Source: Haberlea rhodopensis (Eukaryota; Streptophyta; Magnoliopsida; Lamiales; Gesneriaceae). From it: a DNA stretch of 64,000 nucleotides. Under the pieces are notes generated by a model. It searched no databases and was not told the DNA's origin. It saw only the letters and a program-made list of their open reading frames with translations. Positions 12,674 to 23,720 of this stretch are shown in pieces. Each line of letters starts with the position of its first letter. Positions within the stretch are counted from its first letter, which is position 1. A program made the translations under genes and the position numbers. The stretch is taken from assembly GCA_907163345.1 (NCBI GenBank), contig CAJQUN010000150.1:434001-498000 (forward strand), read 5' to 3'.

Positions 12674-12892
12674 ACTGATCGATCGGTAGCAGGGCTGCGA
12701 TCGATCGGTGCAAGTGCGAAGCGAGGGGTAAAAATTCTATGCTTACCGATCGTCGGTAAAAGCGACCGATCGATCGGTGGATGGCTAGCGATCGATCGGT
12801 ATATTGGACCGATCGATCGGTAAAAGCCGTAACTTAAAATGAAAATTATGAACAGTTACCGATCGATCGGTAAGGATGACCGATCGATCGGT
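12674..12892 (+). repeat. Eight ACCGATCGATCGGT palindromes in LTR C (5' copy)
   Basis: Eight copies start at 12674, 12696, 12745, 12765, 12787, 12808, 12858 and 12879. The consensus is ACCGATCGATCGGT; the third copy has lost one base, and a few have TG or GC in place of AC at the left edge. Spacing alternates between about 21 bp within pairs and 49, 22 and 50 bp between pairs. Each pair could fold as a 14-bp stem with a loop of about 7 nt. Confidence 0.92.
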
Positions 12893-13239
12893 AGAGCATT
12901 TTTGCTGAAAATTATTTCCTTGGTATGATTGTAGGATTTTTGGTATTGGACTATTATTGGGTTCTAATATTGAATTGTGTGAATATGTAGAACCATCCCA
13001 TGAGGCAACTCAGCCAAGGAATTGAAGTCCTACCACACCTACTTTTTGGAAAGGTACGTAGAGGACGTACGGGCACCCAACGGTACATGTATCTAATATA
13101 CTCATTGTTTATGCATTGTGGATGCGAGTATATATGTGATTATGCATTGTGGATGCAAATACATGTTGAATTATGCATGATGATTGTAGATGCATATGAT
13201 TATTGGTGCACATCCCATGAGTCGTGGTCATCCCTTGAT

Positions 13240-13455
13240 GATTTTAATGATTGCCGCTATTTGTTTTGGTTCCGCTAAATGTGAAGCGAGGGGTGGGAGC
13301 GCCGCATGTCACATTTGAGCGTGGTTATCATATAGGGTGAGGAAAGGATATTTGCCGCTCAATGTGAGGCGAGGGGTGGGAGTACCGCATGTCCATTGAA
13401 GCGAGGTTATTCTATGCCGCCTATATGTAAATAAGCGAGGGGCATTAAAATACAT
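13240..13455 (+). repeat. GCGAGG-type minisatellite in LTR C (5' copy)
   Basis: Imperfect repeats built from CCGCT...GTGA(A/G)GCGAGGGGTGGGAG...CCGCATGTC. Complementary CGC/GCG bits suggest small hairpins. It occupies the slot between the conserved ACGTACGGGCA block (13053-13089) and the LTR end region. The same repeat is at 19888-20105 and, reversed, inside element F. Confidence 0.8.
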
Positions 13456-13898
13456 TGTGATGGACAGACTAGGGATTGGTGACCGGTATTTGGTTTTGAT
13501 GAGATGGTATTGTGTCATGACATGTGTAGACGCTTTATATTCATATTGTGTTGCATATGAATGATATCATTGCTCATGTTTGGGGGTTGTCCTTGTAGGT
13601 ACATTTTTGGCATGATAAGAAGGGCTAGACGGGTTGAGGTGGTGAGCTTGTGAAGAATTCTTTTGAGGAAGGAAGGACAGGATTAATTTTGTATAGTATC
13701 TACTCTACGAGTAGTGTAAAGCTATAATTGATAACATTCTTTTGATTTGGGAATGTAACTAATCCAGGGATAGTCCTTATTTTTGGCATGTAATTCTTAA
13801 AGCTCATAGACTCAACACGATTAATTTACTCTGATCATTTATATTAGCTCTAATTATGCCTTTAATCCGCACTTAAGGTAGTAGGGTCCTTACATTAG

Positions 13899-13910
13899 TG
13901 GTATCAGAGC
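13899..13910 (+). other. Element C primer-binding site (initiator Met-tRNA)
   Basis: TGGTATCAGAGC, four bases after the 5' LTR end. Confidence 0.9.
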
Positions 13911-14108
13911 AGTGGTTAGAGAACCCGGGAACGAGTGAAGGGTAGCCTTAGCATGATTGGCTAGGTGCTTACATTTGAAGAATGTTTATGCATGTGGTGC
14001 ATATTGATGTATATCTTGTTATACTAACATGCTTATTATCATCCCTGTTATCTAACGGCATAACATATATATTTGTTTTGGAATTGTTGTTAACCTTTGT
14101 GTTACAGC

Positions 14109-17100
14109 ATGGCTGCTATGAATACGGGGAACCTTAACGAAGAGGTTGGCGATGTTGGGAGCGTGAACGCTAGCATTGGACAGGCGAACAGAATCAGGAG
14201 AGGAAGCTGAGGAGTGGCTGGAAAGACTTGAGCAGATATTTGTATCGGCCCCTTGTGCTGTTACAGCTTGGCTGAGACTGGCAGAGTTCCAGTTAGCAAA
14301 GAAACCTCTAATGTGGTGGAGGAGCACGGTAATGGAACTGAGAGCACTGGGTGCTGTGATTGATTGGACACTCTTCAGGACCCGGTTTCTAAACTGGTAC
14401 TTCTCCGCAGCGGCGAGACAGACGAAGGAGGACGAGTTTGCAAGTTTGAAACAGGGGAACATGACAGTGTCAGACTATGCCATGCGGTACTCTTCGTTGC
14501 TGAGGTATGTTCCCCACATTGCCACCAATGGGCACGCAAAGATGAGAAATTTTATGAAAGGTTTGCGACCGGAGCTCTTTGACCGGGTTATCACCAATAA
14601 CCCAACTTCCTTTGATGATGCTCTCACAAGAGCGGAGCTTGCCGAAATTGGAGTTGGAGCTTACCCTGGTGCTGTGCCACCACAAGTACCACAACAAAGA
14701 CAAGCTATTGATAGCTTAAGGCCCCGAGGAGAGCAATTTAAACCTCGTGGTGCCTCTTCATCTTCACGGTTCGGTGGGAAGAAATTCTTTGGTCAGAAGC
14801 AGGATAACAAGAAGAGCAATTGGTCCGCCAACCGAGGGTCTACGCAGGGAAATAGATTGGGGGAGCCAAGATGCGACAACTGTGGAGGGCCACATTCTTC
14901 GAACAAGTGCCCTGCCTGTTACAGCTGTGGCAAGATGGGCCACATCTCTCGGTATTGCCCCACCCGAGGAGGACAGTCAGAGTTTCAGGGCAACAGGCCG
15001 AGATTTGATGACAGGACAGTACACCAGAAGCAGCAGTTTGTGCCTCGACCATCGGGAGGTCAGACAGTGGGACCGTCCCAGGGACAGGTGTATGCGCTGA
15101 CCAGAGAGCAGGCTCAGGCAGCCCCAGAGGAGGTGATCGCCGGTACGTGTCATTTATTTACGTGCCCTGCTTTTATTTTGATAGATACAGGTGCCTCCCA
15201 CTCTTTTGTATCTGTTGGCTTTGTGGAGAGACACCATATGCGCACGTCTTCTCTACCCACGCCTCTCCTTGTCTCGACACCCACTGGAAGAAATGTCGTT
15301 GCTGATCAGTTTATGGCAGATTGCCTCATTTATTTTGAGGGCAACGAGTTGAAGGCAGACTTGATTGTGTTGGGTATGTCGGACTTCGACTGCATTGTGG
15401 GTATTGATATTCTGAACAGATATCAGGCAGTGGTAGATTGCCGGCAGAAAACAGTGAAGTTCAGACCTGATTTGGGTAGTCAGTGGACTTTTTATGGCAA
15501 CGGTTCTCGTGCGAAGATTCCGTTAATTTCAGCGATCAAGATGACTCAGCTGTTGGAACGTGGCCACACGGGCTATCTTATCTATGTCGTGGACACGTCT
15601 GAGAAGAATAAGGAATTGAGAGTTGAGGATGTACCAGTGGTAGCAGAGTTTGCTGATGTGTTCCCAGAAGAGATCCCAGGATTCCCACCGGCTAGGGAAG
15701 TTGAGTTTGGGATCGAGTTGTTACCGGGGACATCCGCTATCTCTCGTGCACCTTACAGGATGGCACCGGCGGAGTTGAGGGAATTGAAGGAACAGTTGCA
15801 GGATCTCCTTGACAAGGGATATATACGCCCGAGCGTATCGCCATGGGGCGCACCGGTTCTCTTTGTGAAAAAGAAGGATGGCTCGATGCGTTTGTGCATC
15901 GATTACCGGCAACTGAATAAAGCCACAGTGAAGAATAAGTATCCTCTCCCAAGGATTGATGATTTGTTTGATCAGTTGCAAGGTACCAGACTTTATAGCA
16001 TGATTGATTTGAGGTCCGGGTACCATCAGATTCGAGTTAGAGAGGAAGATGTACAGAAGACAGCATTTCGGACTCGATATGGACATTACGAGTTCCTAGT
16101 GATGCCATTCGGCGTGACGAATGCTCCAGCGGTCTTTATGAGTCTGATGAACAGAGGGTTTCAGCCGTATCTTGATCAGTTCGTCATTGTATTTATTGAC
16201 GACATTCTCATCTATTCCCGGAGCGAGGAAGAGCACGTGAAACACTTGAGGACAGTGCTCCAGATTCTCCGAGATCACCAGTTGTATGCCAAGCTCAGTA
16301 AGTGTGAGTTTTGGTTGAGCAGTGTAGTATTTCTGGGACATGTCATATCGAGCAGCGGAATATCAGTGGATCCCAGGAAAATTGAAGCTGTGATGGAGTG
16401 GGCTGCACCCACTTCTGTACCTGAAATACGGAGCTTCCTTGGTTTGGCCGGTTATTATCGACGCTTCGTCGAGGGCTTTTCGAAGATTGCCAAGCCGTTG
16501 ACACAGTTGACCCAGAAAGGAGTACCTTTCTTTTGGTCAGAAGCTTGTGAGGAGAGCTTCCAGGAGTTGAAGCACCGGTTGACGACGGCGCCAGTGTTAG
16601 TGATCCCTACGGAGAACTCCAGATTTGTTTTGTATACCGATGCATCACTTCAGGGCCTTGGGTGTGTACTGATGCAAGATAAGCATGTGGTAGCTTATGC
16701 ATCGAGGCAGTTGAAGCCGCATGAGACTAGATACCCAGTCCATGACTTGGAACTGGCGGCTATCATCTTCACCCTGAAGATTTGGAGACTTTACTTGTAT
16801 GGTACTTCGTTTACCATTTACACGGATCACAAGAGCCTCAAGTTTTTATTCACTCAGGCGGAGCTGAACATGAGGCAGAGAAGGTGGATGGACTTACTCA
16901 AGGACTATGATTGTGAGATTGAGTACCATCCCGGAAAAGCTAATTTGACAGCAGACGCTTTGAGCCGGAAAGTGAGGAGTTCTGCTGAGGACGTCATCCA
17001 TTTGTCAGCCATGATGACCTCCTATTGCCATCTGGGCTATGATTTTGACATTGATGCATCACCTGTGTATGTATCGACCTTGTTAGCTGAGCCAGATATC

Positions 17101-18567
17101 TACGAGAACATCAGGAGAGCTCAGAGGTCAGATGATGAGGTTCAGAGGTGGTTATCTTTAGTACATCTTGGTCAGCCAACGAAGTTCAGAGTGGCCGATG
17201 ACGGATCTTTGAGGTTGGGTAACCGTTGGGTGGTTCCGAGTATGCCGGAGTTGCGTAGAGGGATCTTGGAGCGAGCTCATAGTAGCAGACTTAGCATCCA
17301 CCCAGGCGGAAAGAAGATGTATAAAGATCTGCGTGGTCAGTTTTAGTGGAAAAGGATGAAGAGTGATGTCGTCACTTTTGTTAAGAGGTGTTTGATCTGC
17401 CAGCAGGTTAAGGCAGAGAGACAGAGACCTGGCGGCGAGTTGAGAAGCTTGGAGATACCGAAGTGGAAGTGGGAACACATTTCCATGGACTTCGTGACTC
17501 ACCTGCCGAGGAGTACTTCAGGCTTTGAGGCTATTTGGGTGATTGTGGATCGATTGACTAAGGTAGCTCATTTTATCCCCTATAGCATGACTTTCACCTT
17601 TTTGAGGATGGCTCAACTGTATATCCGAGATGTGGTGAGATTGCATGGGATCCCCATTTCCATAGTGTCGGATCGAGATCCCCGATTTACATCTCATTTT
17701 TGGGAGGGTCTTCAGTCAGCCTTAGGAACTGAAGTTAGATTGAGCACTGCTTATCATCCTCAGACGGATGGCCAGACCGAGCGTACTATCCAGACGCTCG
17801 AAGACATGTTGAGAGCTTGTGTTTTGGAGTTCGATGTTTCTTGGCAGGATTCGGTACCCTTGGTAGAGTTCTCTTATAATAACAGCTACCAGGCGAGCAT
17901 TCAAATGGATCCTTTTGAAGCTCTTTATGGCAGACGGTGTAGATCACCATTGTGTTGGGATGATTTGGACCGCAAATCGGTCGGAGGACCGGAGTTGATT
18001 CGGGAAATAGAAGAGAATATAAAGATGATAAGGCAGAAAATGAAAGCAGCCCAGGACAGATAGGCAGCTTATGCGAATAAACGGTGGAGACCGTTGGAAT
18101 TTCAGTTGGGAGATAAGGTCTTTTTGAATATCTCGCCTTTCAGAGGCGTTGTGCGATTTGGGATGCGCGGGAAACTGTCTCCGAGGTATGTTGGACCGTA
18201 CGAGATTTTGCAGCGCATTGGCACCTTAGCTTACCGACTAGCTCTGCCGCCTTCTTTATCTGGTATACATGATGTGTTTCATGTGTCTATGCTGCGGAAG
18301 TATGAGCCGGATCCATCGCATGTATTACAGCCTTCCGAAGTTCAGTTAGAGTCCGATGTGTCTTATGTGGAACGGCCTGTTAGAATTCTGGATCGAGCAG
18401 ACCGCAGACTTCGGAACAAAGTGATACCTATGATCAAGGTTCAGTGGGATCGCAGGGGTGTCGAGGAGGCTACGTGGGAGACGGAGCGGCATATGGTGCA
18501 GCACTACCCGGAACTATTCTCTGGTATGTGTTTATGTTTAGTTTCTTTTGGGGGTAAGTGCATGTGA
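14109..18567 (+). pseudogene. Element C gag-pol polyprotein (Tekay/Del-like chromovirus), two nonsense codons
   Basis: A likely native ATG at 14109 opens a short frame that stops after about 33 codons. The main frame picks up near 14176, so a deletion or shift has cut the gag N-terminus. The main frame then runs to 18567, broken only by TAG at 17344-17346 (a Trp codon in B) and TAG at 18061-18063 (a Gln codon in B). Visible domains: gag; CCHC knuckle CYSCGKMGHISRYC near 14915; aspartic protease DTGASHSF near 15184; RT with CIDYRQLNKATVK near 15892 and FIDDILIYS near 16192; RNase H with YTDASLQGLG; integrase with CLICQQVK and VSDRDPRFTSHFW; GPY module; chromodomain ending EATWETERHM. It would copy element RNA and integrate the cDNA. 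Both stops look like C-to-T or G-to-A transitions at CHG sites, as expected from methylated-cytosine decay. Confidence 0.94.
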
Positions 18568-18570
18568 TTT

Positions 18571-18601
18571 CGAGGACGAAATCTTATAAGTAGGGGAGTA
18601 T
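18571..18601 (+). other. Element C polypurine tract region
   Basis: CGAGGACGAAATC, then AAGTAGGGGAGTAT directly before the 3' LTR. Confidence 0.88.
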
Positions 18602-20657
18602 TATGATATCCCCGAAATTATTAATTGCAATTTGGGCATTAATTGTGTTTATATGATTAATTATGGTGGTAATTAATTATGTGTTGGATTTATTAATCTT
18701 ATGGAAATGCATGGTCATATGGAAAGGGTGACCCGGGAGTGCATTTCAGGGTGCATGTTGTACATGTTGGAAAATTGTTATTAGCATGATTTATTTGCCA
18801 TGGTTAGCAATTAATTTGAAATCATGAGTTTAATTGGTATGTTAGTGCATTTTGGATTAATGCTTTTGAAAATATCATGTTGAGGTGTTTTATACACCAT
18901 GGGATTGAGGAATGCTTTTAATTATAACCCAACCCCTTTTATACCCCAAACCCCCCACCTTTACCTCACTTTCCCCAAATCACTTCCCACAAACCCTTTC
19001 CCCCCTTATTTTCGAGTTGGAGCAAAAAGGTGGAGAGAAACCCTTGCAAAAAGTTGATTTGTGAAGTCTATTGGGAGATTTGAGGTCCCCAAGAGGTATG
19101 GATACCTCATTGTTGATTTTGTAGTGTTTTATTTGATTTTGGATTGGTTTTTGAAGGGTTTTTGAAATGGGTTTGTTGGGATTGGTATTATGTTGGTTGA
19201 ATGTGGGTTTTATGAGGTTTTGTGATGATATGTTGTTGGGATGTCTTTGGTTCAAGATGTTTTGGGTTATTTGGGAGTTTTATGCCAAAAAAATGGAGTT
19301 TGCTCGAAAATGTCGCGGCGACCGATCGATCGGTAGCAGGGCTGCGATCGATCGGTGCAAGTGCGAAGCGAGGGGTAAAAATTCTATGCTTACCGATCGA
19401 TCGGTAAAAGCGACCGATCGATCGGTGGATGGCTAGCGATCGATTGGTATATTGGACCGATCGATCGGTAAAAGCCGTAACTTAAAATGAAAATTATGAA
19501 CAGTTACCGGTCGATCGGTAAGGATGACCGATCGATCGGTAGAGCATTTTTGCTGAAAATTATTTCCTTTGTATGATTGTAGGATTTTTGGTATTGGACT
19601 ATTATTGGGTTCTAATATTGAATTGTGTGAATATGTAGAACCATCCCAGGTGGCAACTTAGCCAAGGAATTGAAGTCCTACCACACCTACTTTTTGGAAA
19701 GGTACGTAGAGGAAGTACGGGCACCCAACGGTACATGTATCTAATATACTCATTGTTTATGCATTGTGGATGCGAGTATATATGTGATTATGCATTGTGG
19801 ATGCAAATACATGTTGAATTATGCATGATGATTGTAGATGCATATGATTATTGGTGCACATCCCATGAGTCGTGGTCATCCCTTGATGATTTTAATGCTT
19901 GCCGCTATTTGTTTTGGTTCCGCTAAATGTGAAGCGAGGGGTGGGAGCGCCGCATGTCACATTTGAGCGTGGTTATCATATAGGGCGAGGAAAGGATATT
20001 TGCCGCTCAATGTGAGGCGAGGGGTGGGAGTACCGCATGTCCATTGAAGCGAGGTTATTCTATACCGCCTATATGTAAATAAGCGAGGGGCATTAAAATA
20101 CATTGTGATGGACAGACTAGGGATTGGTGACCGGTATTTGGTTTTGATGAGATGGTATTGTGTCATGACATGTGTAGACCATTAAAAATAATCTATTGAT
20201 TATACTCATGAGTTATGGTACAGGGACAACCAAACGGGAAGCGTTTGAAATGCATGGGAAAAACAGGAAGTGTTTTATTATGGTTATGCATTTACGCTTT
20301 ATATTCATATTGTGTTGCATATGAATGATATCATTGCTCATGTTTGGGGGTTGTCCTTGTAGGTACATTTTTGGCATGATAAGAAGGGCTAGACGGGTTG
20401 AGGTGGTGAGCTTGTGAGAATTCTTTTGAGGAAGGAAGGACAGGATTAATTTTGTATAGTATCTACTCTAGGAGTAGTGTAAAGCTATAATTGATAATAT
20501 TCTTTTGATTTGGGAATGTAACTAATCCAGGGATAGTCCTTATTTTTGGCATGTAATTCTTAAAGCTCATAGACTCAACACGATTAATTTACTCTGATCA
20601 TTTATATTAGCTCTAATTATGCCTTTAATCCGCACTTAAGGTACTAGGGTCCTTACA
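18602..20657 (+). repeat. Element C 3' LTR (2056 bp)
   Basis: Begins TATGATATCCCC, so the terminal TG has become TA, and ends GGGTCCTTACA before the target duplication. It contains about 116 bp (near 20180-20295) missing from the 5' LTR, including a CAGGGACAACC block also found in LTRs B and H. Confidence 0.94.
19321..19540 (+). repeat. Eight ACCGATCGATCGGT palindromes in LTR C (3' copy)
   Basis: Starts at 19321, 19343, 19392, 19413, 19435, 19456, 19506 and 19527; spacings 22, 49, 21, 22, 21, 50 and 21 bp. The fifth and seventh each have one substitution. The last pair forms a perfect 15-bp stem (TACCGATCGATCGGT and its reverse complement), apart from the substitution in copy seven, which is absent in the 5' LTR. 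Confidence 0.92.
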
Positions 20658-20670
20658 TAACCCATATACC

Positions 20671-22235
20671 TGATAGGCTTAGATTTTGAGTGTTTTTAAC
20701 TGTAAATTCTTCCTACTTTCCGTTCTTTTTCCTGGATGATATTATGCTTTTTGGTGTTTATTCGTTTGTTTCAGGAAAATATATCGGAAGTGGAAGAAAT
20801 GAGCTTTTATGAAGATAACGGGCGAAATCGAGGCGTGAAAGATCAAAATGTGAGGAAATGAAATTTTCGGAATCTCGATCGATCGAGATTTACTCTCGAT
20901 CGATCGAGCCAGGCAGAGAGTTGAGTATCAAAGAAATTCATGTCTCGATCGATCGGTACAAATTTCCGATCGATCGAGCGAGGCAGTGACTCCAGAGCAA
21001 ATTTTATCAAAGTCTCGATCGATCGGTGGTAAATCTCGATCGATCGAGCGAGACAGTGAGATTCAAACTGGCATGAACAGTGCGCCGATCGATCGAGAAA
21101 ACCTTCCGATCGATCGAGACGCAAAATCCTGAAGATTTTATTTTCCTTTTTTATCGTGATTTTGGGGGTTTTAAGCGGAAATCTTGATTCATTTCGAGAC
21201 ACACACGATATCAGACCATTTTCAGACGATTTTTAGGTCAAGGAGAGCCGCCCTAGCCGCCGCCCAACGCCGGAAAAGGAGATCCAATCTCCGTTCTTCG
21301 TCTAAGGTCAAGCCAATCAATTCCGGAGTGCAAAGAAGGAACAAGAGAAGAAACCACGGTGCAACGCACGGATTCATCCATCGTTTATCGTATTTCTGAA
21401 CCTTAATTTATTTGATTTTCAATTTCATTTGATGTTTTAGAGGTCGAGAGACAATAAAACTCTTGTGTATTTGAATTGAATTAAATTTAGTTTATATTAT
21501 TGAGTTTTAATTTCGTTGTGTTTGATATATTGATTCATTGGTACTTGAGTGCATTGATTGTTATTGTTCATAAATTAATTGCATGTGTAGATCAAAGTTT
21601 AGCTAGCTTTGATTGAATTTGAGGGTTACAGCCGAGATCGAGAGATAACGTTGTAACACGCTCCATTAATTTATGATGTATGTCACGATTGAGATCGAGA
21701 GATGATATCGCATATGTGAGAACTTGGAATCGAGAGATTTAGAATTATAAGGTTTTGATAATTTATGCAACTTTGAATTAGTAAATAGGTGCACGAGAGT
21801 GACTTATTCTAATTTATTGTTAGTTTCGTTACAGCTCGAGAGAGTGTATCGAATAATAGTGAAAACCTTTCACCTTTAAAATCAATTGGTTGATAAACTG
21901 AGAAGTCCATTGAATCATTAGAGATAACATAATTGAACGACGAGCTCGGTAATTTTCTCGAGTAACTTACCTTTGCATTTCCGGAACCATTCTTTTCATT
22001 ATTTCTAGTTTAATCTTTATTCTTTAGTTTAATTTAGATCTAGTTAATCAAACTTCTTTTATCGTAGGCTAAATATAATTTTACTTATCTTATTTGGTAC
22101 TTATACGTTAGTCCGTGTGGATTCGACAACCTGTACTTAATTTTCACTATACTAAAACTTGACAACCGTGCACTTGCGGTAGAATCGCTTCAAACCATTC
22201 TTTGAAATATCTTTTGTTTAAAAATAAAGCGGTCA
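20671..22235 (+). repeat. Element D 5' LTR (1565 bp)
   Basis: Matches 24964-26506 closely. The 3' copy is about 22 bp shorter, almost wholly because one of the eight palindrome units is missing there. Confidence 0.93.
20874..21119 (+). repeat. Eight CTCGATCGATCGAG-type palindromes in LTR D (5' copy)
   Basis: Starts at 20874, 20895, 20944, 20965, 21014, 21035, 21084 and 21105. The spacings are exactly 21, 49, 21, 49, 21, 49 and 21 bp: four pairs on a 70-bp period. Outer bases vary between CT..AG and CC..GG types. In the second pair the left arm CTCGATCGATCGG and right arm CCGATCGATCGAG are reverse complements although neither is fully palindromic, which favours a hairpin. Confidence 0.93.
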
Positions 22236-22241
22236 AGTTTT

Positions 22242-22260
22242 TGGCGCCGTTGCCGGGGAC
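22242..22260 (+). other. Element D primer-binding site (Asp-tRNA)
   Basis: TGGCGCCGTTGCCGGGGAC, six bases after the 5' LTR, complementary to the 3' end of plant tRNA-Asp. This differs from the Met-tRNA site used by A, C, E, F and G. Confidence 0.88.
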
Positions 22261-22364
22261 TAATCTGTATAATATCATACGAGATTAGTTAATTGTAATT
22301 TAGCCAATTCTATTATTGCGTTTTTGTTTTCTTTTTCTTTTTGTTATTTTTGAAAACAAAATTT

Positions 22365-23417
22365 ATGTATGTAATTTGTTTTTCTTGCGAGGTACTTGTG
22401 ATGCTTCATCAACAAGTCTTCACAAGATTTGCCCAACAATTTTCAGAGCCGTTTTATTCGGCGTGGGAGAGATTCAATGAACTGGCAGACACATTCAGGT
22501 ATCACAACTTTTCGAACTATACTCTTCTGCAACATTTCTTCAAAGGTTTGGATGCACAGACACGAGGATGGGTATTCAAAGGAGCACTGATGAATGGGAG
22601 TCCCCTGGTTGATAGAGATGAGGACAGTGTATTACACTTGTTCAATGATATGGCGGACTTCGATTACCACTGGCATTTTGATCCTTCCTTGAAAGGTTGG
22701 AGTCACCAATACCCACCTGAGCCTCACTACCCTGATGATACGCACCAAACCTTTGAGTATCACGGCGCGAAGAAAGATAGTTTTGTAGAAGGAACGGCTC
22801 AATCAAAGAATATGTTATTTAGACTCATGGCATCAACTGAGCAACGTTTAGAGAACCAGACCAATTATATACGTCATCTAGAGCAGCAATTTGCAATTCT
22901 AGTGGAAACCATCTCAATGAGCTGCCAAGAGGAGGAGACGAGATCTACAAATCAGGCCTGGTTACATGATGATGATCACTCAACCAATCAAGTTTGGGGG
23001 AGTGATCCGACTCATGGGGAAGAATCAAGGGAAGTTGAGCCTATGGAAGTGATTGAGCCTACAGTGGAAAAGGCATCTGAGGAGATCCTATGGGACAACG
23101 AGCCAAGAGTGAAGTTGGATGATGAGATTTTCGAGAAATTTGATTTCCACCCATCGATGAAGGCATGTTATGGGCCATTTGTGGATACGTATTCCTCATC
23201 GATGCCACCAACTTCACCGCACTACGCCATCCATGAGATGAAGCCAATTCAAGAATCATTCTCCCATGCTCACTATGTCATGACGAAAGTTGTTGGAGCA
23301 ACGAGCTTACACCGTTACACTCTTGCCAAGCTTGAGGGCATACTATATGAAGACCCATTAGTAGTATCATACGATACTTACTATGGGCGGCAACCGCTCT
23401 TTGATGGTTGCTTCTGA
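22365..23417 (+). CDS. Element D gag-like protein
   Basis: The first ATG of the open frame is at 22365; another at 22401 fits better, since gag-like sequence starts just after it, so the true start is uncertain. The protein would be about 351 residues (339 from the second ATG). Residues around FTRFAQQFSEPFYSAWERF through ALMNGSPLVD match the retrotransposon gag core that builds the particle. A short helix-rich stretch (EQRLENQTNYIRHLEQQF) follows, then an acidic tail. There is no CCHC knuckle and no DTG protease. Any particle assembly or reverse transcription would have to use pol products of a related element. The N-terminal part of a normal gag is probably missing. Confidence 0.7.
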   Translation: MYVICFSCEVLVMLHQQVFTRFAQQFSEPFYSAWERFNELADTFRYHNFSNYTLLQHFFKGLDAQTRGWVFKGALMNGSPLVDRDEDSVLHLFNDMADFDYHWHFDPSLKGWSHQYPPEPHYPDDTHQTFEYHGAKKDSFVEGTAQSKNMLFRLMASTEQRLENQTNYIRHLEQQFAILVETISMSCQEEETRSTNQAWLHDDDHSTNQVWGSDPTHGEESREVEPMEVIEPTVEKASEEILWDNEPRVKLDDEIFEKFDFHPSMKACYGPFVDTYSSSMPPTSPHYAIHEMKPIQESFSHAHYVMTKVVGATSLHRYTLAKLEGILYEDPLVVSYDTYYGRQPLFDGCF

Positions 23418-23443
23418 TGGTCAAGCCGACGACTAGAAATCAG

Positions 23444-23468
23444 CGCTTCTTGGGAGGCAACCCAAGCG
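23444..23468 (+). other. Hairpin after D gag ORF
   Basis: CGCTTCTTGGG, AGGCAA, CCCAAGCG: inverted CTTGGG/CCCAAG arms. The motif is, to my knowledge, common in the 3' part of plant gag-only and Athila-like elements. Its function is unknown. Confidence 0.65.
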
Positions 23469-23681
23469 TATCCCTTTGCATTTAGCTTTGTTTTATTTTC
23501 AATTTTGCATTTAGTTTGTTTTTCTCTCTTGTCGATTTTTTTTCTAGCATCCTTCTTTTGCGAGGTACTCAAGTGGAGCGATGAACCCCTACAGCAGTGG
23601 AGCTTTCAAAAGCCAAACTTCCTCAACCCTCACGCAAGCGTCTTGATCATGGGAGTTTAATTTTTCCCTTTTGATTCTTTT

Positions 23682-23720
23682 AAACATTGAGGACAATGTT
23701 TCAGTTAAGTTTGGGGGAGT
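23682..23720 (+). other. Hairpin plus polypurine-like tract in D interior
   Basis: A perfect 8-bp hairpin AAACATTG-AGGA-CAATGTTT (23682-23701) is followed by AAGTTTGGGGGAGT. This purine run is the same as the true polypurine tract 1.2 kb downstream, so it may be a second plus-strand primer or a relic of an older LTR boundary. Confidence 0.6.

Larger units (their letters stand above)
11955..13894 (+). repeat. Element C 5' LTR (1940 bp)
   Basis: Starts TGTGATATCCCC and ends GGGTCCTTACA. It matches 18602-20657 closely but lacks about 116 bp that the 3' copy has after 20180. A TATA-like TTTATACCCC lies near 12290 and a GAGGTATGGATACC stretch near 12445. Neither is confirmed as a promoter or splice site. 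Confidence 0.94.
11955..20657 (+). mobile_element. Element C: nearly complete Tekay-like Ty3/gypsy element
   Basis: All expected parts are visible: 5' LTR 11955-13894, Met-tRNA PBS, gag-pol, polypurine tract and 3' LTR 18602-20657. A perfect 5-bp target duplication TAACC flanks it (11950-11954 and 20658-20662). It inserted into the 3' LTR of element B. The coding region has only two in-frame stops and a shift near the gag start, so it decayed far less than A or B. Confidence 0.95.

Noticed and set aside
13899..13910. Possible tRNA gene at TGGTATCAGAGC and similar sites
   Set aside because: Only the acceptor-end complement is present, directly next to an LTR. It is a primer-binding site, not a folded tRNA.
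20874..21119. Evenly spaced palindromic repeats resembling a CRISPR array
   Set aside because: Repeats are only 14 bp, spacing alternates 21/49, the arrays recur inside LTRs of retrotransposons, and there are no cas genes in this plant DNA.
20843..21202. Minus-strand ORF rich in DRS repeats (also at 25136-25474, 26831-27098 and 63203-63451)
   Set aside because: The repeated residues come from translating CGATCGATCG palindromes. The same kind of peptide appears on both strands and in different LTR families. No start context or domain is present.
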